A DNA stretch of 64,000 bases. Origin: Pyrinomonadaceae bacterium. GTDB taxonomy: Bacteria; Acidobacteriota; Blastocatellia; Pyrinomonadales; Pyrinomonadaceae. Of the stretch, positions 60,138-64,000 are shown one piece after another (the first letter of the stretch is position 1; each line of letters opens with the position of its first letter). Below the pieces are notes generated by a model. It was not told where the DNA came from and ran no database searches. It saw nothing but the letters and a program-made list of their open reading frames with translations. The stretch is from the NCBI GenBank assembly GCA_021463165.1, contig JAJTWY010000003.1, positions 1-64,000 on the forward strand, in the 5' to 3' direction. The position numbers were made by a program, and so were the translations under genes.

Positions 60138-62171
60138 TCACATCTGGACAACCGATATCGTCTCCAAAGCTCGCAGATATTCGATAACTAAATCAAGCGG
60201 CACCGGGCCGTAGATCGCCGAAACCGCATCGCGGATCTGCTGGACGCTGCGTTTGCCGTCGGCGAGGTTCAGCACCTCGTAGGCATAATCGCCGCCGGAG
60301 CCGCGAAGGCCCTGAAAACGGAGCAGGCGGACCGAACGAGCCCGCTCCTCGCCGTACTTGTCGGTGAAATAGTTGTAGCCAAAGGCACCCATCGTGCCCT
60401 TGATCGCGGAGTTTCGTTTGAAAATAAGGCGTGCATCGCCCACGGCCACGGTTGCGGGCGGAACTTCGGCCATGCCTTTGACTTGATCATCCCGGGCCTT
60501 CGCTATTTCGGCCTGTATGTTTAACGGTATCGCGAAAAAGGCCCCCATTGAGTCGTAAACGGCCTGTTGATACCAGAGTTGAAATCTTGTCAGATCCGCC
60601 TTCTCTGAAACGTCGAGTCCCTCATAGCGAGCTGTTAGATGGGCTGTACGCCGCAGATTGCGTGCTGCGATCAAGGACGACAGCGCCGGTGCGTCGCCAG
60701 CCGAAAGGTTCGCAACGAAATAACCGCTCGCTCCACCGATGAACGCAGCCCGCTTCAGTTTGGTCGGGTCGATGTTTGACGGTGTGTCAAAATTGGTGTG
60801 GATGTATCGGTCGGGCCAGTCGTTCAGATAGATCGTTGGTATCGCGAACGAGCTGTCGGTATAGACCTCATGATCGCTACCCTGAGAGAAGTCGGCGAGG
60901 CGTGCGTTGAGAGGCTCTTTTCCGCCTTCGAAGGAAACGAACGGATATCGAGCGGTTCCCGTGCTGGCGTATTGGTACGATTGTTCGTTCACAAACTCCG
61001 CGAATGCATCGGCGACATCGTTCACGAACGACGGCAGGCTCGCCGGACCACGCGTCACGTGAAAGACGGCCTTTGTTTCGGGCCCGCCGCCGACCATGTC
61101 CATGTGAATAGTGGCCTTGATGCGTCTTGTGATGTCTGGACGGGCGTTGAGCAGGGTAAGGGTGCCTTCGATCTCGGGGGGCCAGATGAAGCGGATCGAA
61201 CGCCGCGGACGCTCGATCTTGCCTTCTTTAATAAGCTTATTCAGCGTCCGGGCCACCTCCAGGATCGCTACTGCTCCGCTTGCGTTATCGTTTGCACCGG
61301 GCCGCGGATGGTCGAGATGACAACTGAAGGCGATCTCTTCTTCTTTCAGTGTTAGGTCGGAGCCGGGAATGACAGCGGTAGCAATGTCGTAAGTTCCGGT
61401 TGTTCGTCCGGCTCGAACCTCGGCCTTGAGTGTGATCTTTTCGCCCCGAGCAAGGCGCGTTTGAAAGCCGCGTGCCTGCTTGAGCGAGAGCATAAAGCCA
61501 AAAGTCTTGGTTGTCGTAAAGCTGTCAAGATGCCCCCAGCGAATGAGATTGTCGTTTTCGCCGAACCAGGCGGTCCGCTGATTTTGGGCATAGCTGAGAA
61601 TGCCGGCGGCACCGTACTTCTCGACCGCCAGCCGATAGACAGCTTCCGGCTGGGCCGAGACCAGCACGAGCTTGCCGCGAACGTCTTTTCCGGCATAGTC
61701 GTTATCGCTGGTCCCGGTTCCGACATCGATAAGCTCCGCAGTTACATTCGCGCTTTCACTGTCCTGAGCCAGCACTAGCGGCATCGCATCCCAGCTCGCG
61801 ATCCGGATCGCAGGTTTGCCATCGGCTCCGATCTCCCAAAGCTCGGCAAAGTCGGCGTTCCAGGCGGGCCTCGCCTTCTGTGTTCCGTAGAACGTCTTGC
61901 CGTCCGCCGGAAACTGCAGTATCTGGGCATTATCGATCCCGTAGGACTTGGCCTGCTCCACAATGAATTCCGCCGCGGCACGGATCCCACGCGAAGCACG
62001 CATTCGATGCTGACGCGAAATGAATTCGAGATTCCGCTTCGCCGTCTCTCCGGAAAGCTCATTATTTAGTGCCGCGATGACCGGTTCGGCCAGCAGAGGC
62101 GGCTTTGATTGCGGAAAGAGACTGCCGGCAAAAACGAAGATCGTGGCAAGCGCGAAGGTCAGGGTTTTCAT
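60138..62171 (-). CDS. Exported M28-family metallopeptidase
   Basis: A 677-aa protein from ATG 62171 with signal peptide (TFALATIFVFAGSLFPQ). An in-frame start at 62222 adds 17 unlikely residues. A PA-like insert (~130-230) interrupts the catalytic domain. Zinc ligands are in FSCHLDHPRPGANDNASGA, the catalytic Glu is in PPEIEGT and later HMDMVGG and SDHEVYTD add ligands. The C-terminal helical region ends IEYLRALETISVVQM. It probably removes N-terminal residues from extracellular peptides. Confidence 0.9.
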   Translation of the reverse strand: MKTLTFALATIFVFAGSLFPQSKPPLLAEPVIAALNNELSGETAKRNLEFISRQHRMRASRGIRAAAEFIVEQAKSYGIDNAQILQFPADGKTFYGTQKARPAWNADFAELWEIGADGKPAIRIASWDAMPLVLAQDSESANVTAELIDVGTGTSDNDYAGKDVRGKLVLVSAQPEAVYRLAVEKYGAAGILSYAQNQRTAWFGENDNLIRWGHLDSFTTTKTFGFMLSLKQARGFQTRLARGEKITLKAEVRAGRTTGTYDIATAVIPGSDLTLKEEEIAFSCHLDHPRPGANDNASGAVAILEVARTLNKLIKEGKIERPRRSIRFIWPPEIEGTLTLLNARPDITRRIKATIHMDMVGGGPETKAVFHVTRGPASLPSFVNDVADAFAEFVNEQSYQYASTGTARYPFVSFEGGKEPLNARLADFSQGSDHEVYTDSSFAIPTIYLNDWPDRYIHTNFDTPSNIDPTKLKRAAFIGGASGYFVANLSAGDAPALSSLIAARNLRRTAHLTARYEGLDVSEKADLTRFQLWYQQAVYDSMGAFFAIPLNIQAEIAKARDDQVKGMAEVPPATVAVGDARLIFKRNSAIKGTMGAFGYNYFTDKYGEERARSVRLLRFQGLRGSGGDYAYEVLNLADGKRSVQQIRDAVSAIYGPVPLDLVIEYLRALETISVVQM

Positions 62172-62222
62172 ATGATCACCATCAAGGTAACCCATGAACC
62201 TCTGCAAACAAAACTTCGCCAA

Positions 62223-63011
62223 TTACCTCGGCCGCGGTATGTCTCTGGTCTGCGGGCTTTTGACCGGCTCTTCCGAACCGCTCTGCCATTCGCCGAATTC
62301 GTTAACGTAGAAGTTGATGATGCGTACCCAGTTTTCGCTGACCGCTGTCCGGGTTCGATAAAACGTTCTCTCCGTATAGGTTACTTTGACCGGATATATC
62401 GTTGTACCGGGCTTGCCGCCGATATCGCGCGAATATATCCACTGCCGCATCGCACCAAGTTGGAGTGCGGTTACATCGATAGTTACCGCCCCATCCAACC
62501 CTTTCCCGGCCGCCTTCTCACCTTTGTCGCAGCGGATGATCTTTTTCAGCATCTCAACATTCGGTCGAGCTCCGTTTTTTACCGTGGGTTGGTCGATCGG
62601 ACAGGCTAAAATAGGCCGGTCGGCCGATAGCGTGTTATTTTCATCGACCGAGACCGGGCCGACTGATGTATCGGCCGGCGGCGGGGCGGCGGCGGCCCCT
62701 GCCAGCGGACGCATCCGGTCTGTAAAGCACATTCCGCCTTCCGGACGTGTCGAAGCCTCATTGTCCATCCGCACGCGGTGAATATAATGATTTTGCCCTG
62801 TCTTGTCTTTCGCAAGAGCCGGGTTGTCCTGCGGTTTATAAGGCAAAACTGTGCCCTTGAACCACTGATCGATTCCCATGGTGTCGCACTCAACCCGGTC
62901 GCCCGGCTGATACTTAGCCTGAGCCGATATCTCTCCGATCAGCAAAAAGCCGGCGATAGCAATCAGGACAGGTAGGATTCGGTTTCTTCTTCTCGCTTGA
63001 ATATTTTGCAT
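62223..63011 (-). CDS. Exported protein of unknown function
   Basis: A 262-aa protein with signal peptide (PVLIAIAGFLLIGEISAQA). After it, KYQPGDRVECDTMGIDQWF and GTVLPYKPQDNP look like a small SH3/Tudor-like barrel. The Ala/Pro-rich linker AGAAAAPPPADT leads to a C-terminal domain with TVKNGARPNVEMLKKIIRC and YPVKVTYTERTFYRTRT. No catalytic motif is seen. It precedes the M28 peptidase gene on the same strand. Confidence 0.6.
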   Translation of the reverse strand: MQNIQARRRNRILPVLIAIAGFLLIGEISAQAKYQPGDRVECDTMGIDQWFKGTVLPYKPQDNPALAKDKTGQNHYIHRVRMDNEASTRPEGGMCFTDRMRPLAGAAAAPPPADTSVGPVSVDENNTLSADRPILACPIDQPTVKNGARPNVEMLKKIIRCDKGEKAAGKGLDGAVTIDVTALQLGAMRQWIYSRDIGGKPGTTIYPVKVTYTERTFYRTRTAVSENWVRIINFYVNEFGEWQSGSEEPVKSPQTRDIPRPR

Positions 63012-63142
63012 TTAGTTTCTCCTCAAAATAGGTGTCACAGAGTAGTGCGACGAACCGGGAGAAATTGGCTCAAAAAAGGACCGTAAAATTGAGCGTCGAA
63101 AAAAGGCCTGGATGCGAGTCAAACCCTAGTCGGGCGATAGTA

Positions 63143-64000
63143 TCAGGAGATCAGGAGATATGGATCGAGGTGAAAACAGGCGTTGACCGCCCCAACTACA
63201 TCACCCCGACGGTTCTTGACAGGCATGGGCGACAATTCTCGAAGATCGGTTTCCGCAAGGACGCCGAGCCGGCGAAGTATCTCGACCGCGATCACCGGCC
63301 TGCCGCGTTGGTCGTCGCCGTCCTCAACCTTCAATGCAATGCCCAGGCCGACAGGGTATTGTTGCGAAGGCAAGACGCCGCACAACCATACACCGTCGGC
63401 ACCAACTTTTGAAACGACCCTACCCGAGGCTGCCTTCATGATCATCGTATCGAGACGTTCGGTGCCTCCGATGAGTTCCGGATATGTCATCATAGCCCGG
63501 GTCACGCGTTCGGCCGCCGATCGGATCGACGAGTGAAAGCTGCGTGGAAAGACCAGGTTTGCAAAGCTCTTTGCCATTGCGGCGACAGGCAGAGCAAAGT
63601 TTGGCGCGGCGCAGCCGTCGAAGCCTATGGCGATATTGCTTTCAGGTACGCCGGTGAAATCGGAGACGCATCGGAGCAGGCGCTTCTGCACTCGATTCTC
63701 GAAAGATTCGTAGCTGGCGATGTCGGCACTGATATGTTTCGCCAGAGCCAGCATTCCGGTGTGTTTGCCGCTGCAGTTGTTGTGGAGCTGCGTCGGCGTT
63801 TCGCCTTCGCGAAGCATCCTTTCAGCTTCCTTACTATAGAAAGGTGCGTGTGACCCGCAGCGAGGATCGGCTTCGGCAAGGCCCACCTTCGAGAGCATCG
63901 CGGCCACTCGTTCGACATGCATCTTCTCGCCTGAGTGAGATGCGATCGTCATAGCGATCTCGTCCTCAGTAAACCTGAATTTGTCGGCCGCACCGCTGGT
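63143..64000 (-). CDS. L-asparaginase, thermolabile (Rhizobium etli type), 5' partial
   Basis: Hydrolyses asparagine to aspartate and ammonia. The 285 visible residues match the asparaginase II (PF06089-type) family: SGAADKFRFTEDEIAM at the window edge, then HNNCSGKHTGMLALA, FDGCAAPNFALPV and MIMKAASGRVVSKVGADGVW. The frame runs through the window edge at 64000; ATG 63952 is internal, as the segment before it is already family sequence. The N-terminal part lies outside. Confidence 0.88.
   Translation of the reverse strand, partial: TSGAADKFRFTEDEIAMTIASHSGEKMHVERVAAMLSKVGLAEADPRCGSHAPFYSKEAERMLREGETPTQLHNNCSGKHTGMLALAKHISADIASYESFENRVQKRLLRCVSDFTGVPESNIAIGFDGCAAPNFALPVAAMAKSFANLVFPRSFHSSIRSAAERVTRAMMTYPELIGGTERLDTMIMKAASGRVVSKVGADGVWLCGVLPSQQYPVGLGIALKVEDGDDQRGRPVIAVEILRRLGVLAETDLRELSPMPVKNRRGDVVGAVNACFHLDPYLLIS

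Noticed and set aside
1..64000. CRISPR arrays, tRNA or rRNA genes, IS elements with transposase
   Set aside because: No regularly spaced repeats, no cloverleaf-like TTCGAATC sequences in gaps and no transposase or integrase frame were seen by eye; a tRNAscan/ISfinder run would settle it.

Overview
The window is bacterial chromosome: densely packed, moderately GC-rich, with short intergenic gaps and mostly canonical sigma-70-like promoters. The gene mix points to Acidobacteriota, class Blastocatellia (Pyrinomonadaceae/Chloracidobacterium relatives). Supporting this are secreted proteins ending in a carboxypeptidase-regulatory-like module, an FG-GAP protein with the same tail, a fused E1 alpha/beta dehydrogenase, a DUF4112 protein, bacillithiol deacetylase BshB1 and many secreted or lipoprotein genes. 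The placement rests on gene content only and is an inference.

Layout. 1-2125: 3' end of a secreted P-domain protein, a terminator, and a headless fragment of a phage/ICE-type polyvalent protein (LPD3 plus ART-like domain). 2133-10347 (minus): the rod-shape and peptidoglycan cluster mreB-mreC-mreD-mrdA-rodA followed by a class A PBP. 10677-12115 (minus): a BlaI-type repressor and M56 metalloprotease pair directly upstream of mreB. 12183-14591 (minus): lipB, a lipoprotein and an esterase. 14641-18843: small secreted proteins, a metallo-beta-lactamase-fold hydrolase, bshB1 and a J-domain coiled-coil protein. 18896-19080: an orphan structured RNA with its own promoter and terminator. 19082-22170 (minus): truB, an alpha/beta hydrolase and a BaiN-type flavoprotein. 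22211-29172: recX, msrB, mnmA, mscL, bactofilin, ttcA and a sodium:solute symporter with a translationally coupled microprotein.

29542-31255 (minus) is a PaeR7I-type restriction-modification operon with an A/T-richer look. 31343-34796 holds a serine hydrolase and an SLC13/RCK transporter. Near 35092 two 5'-truncated genes (a nucleotidyl cyclase fragment and an FG-GAP protein) meet head to head, which marks a rearrangement or an assembly join. 35955-49807 holds a flippase-like protein, an acyl-CoA dehydrogenase/GNAT/radical SAM operon, a small-protein operon (secreted, TPR, VOC), a cyclophilin, an M1 peptidase, fused E1, DUF305 and LVIVD proteins. 49984-58343 holds a winged-helix protein, a glycine-zipper protein, OsmC, a HEAT-cyclophilin fusion, DUF4112 and an ECF sigma/membrane regulator/secreted protein operon with a matching ECF-type promoter. 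58344-59926 is a gene-poor patch with an M28-peptidase relic and a HigBA-type toxin-antitoxin locus whose toxin is frameshifted. 60138-64000 (minus) holds an M28 peptidase, a secreted protein and a partial L-asparaginase.

The clearest functional theme is cell-envelope growth: mre/mrd/PBP1A, a BlaI/M56 pair next to them, bactofilin and an envelope-type ECF module. No CRISPR array, rRNA or tRNA gene was recognised. The best candidates for something undescribed are the structured RNA at 18930-19080 and the nested-stem RNA element at 22951-23061.
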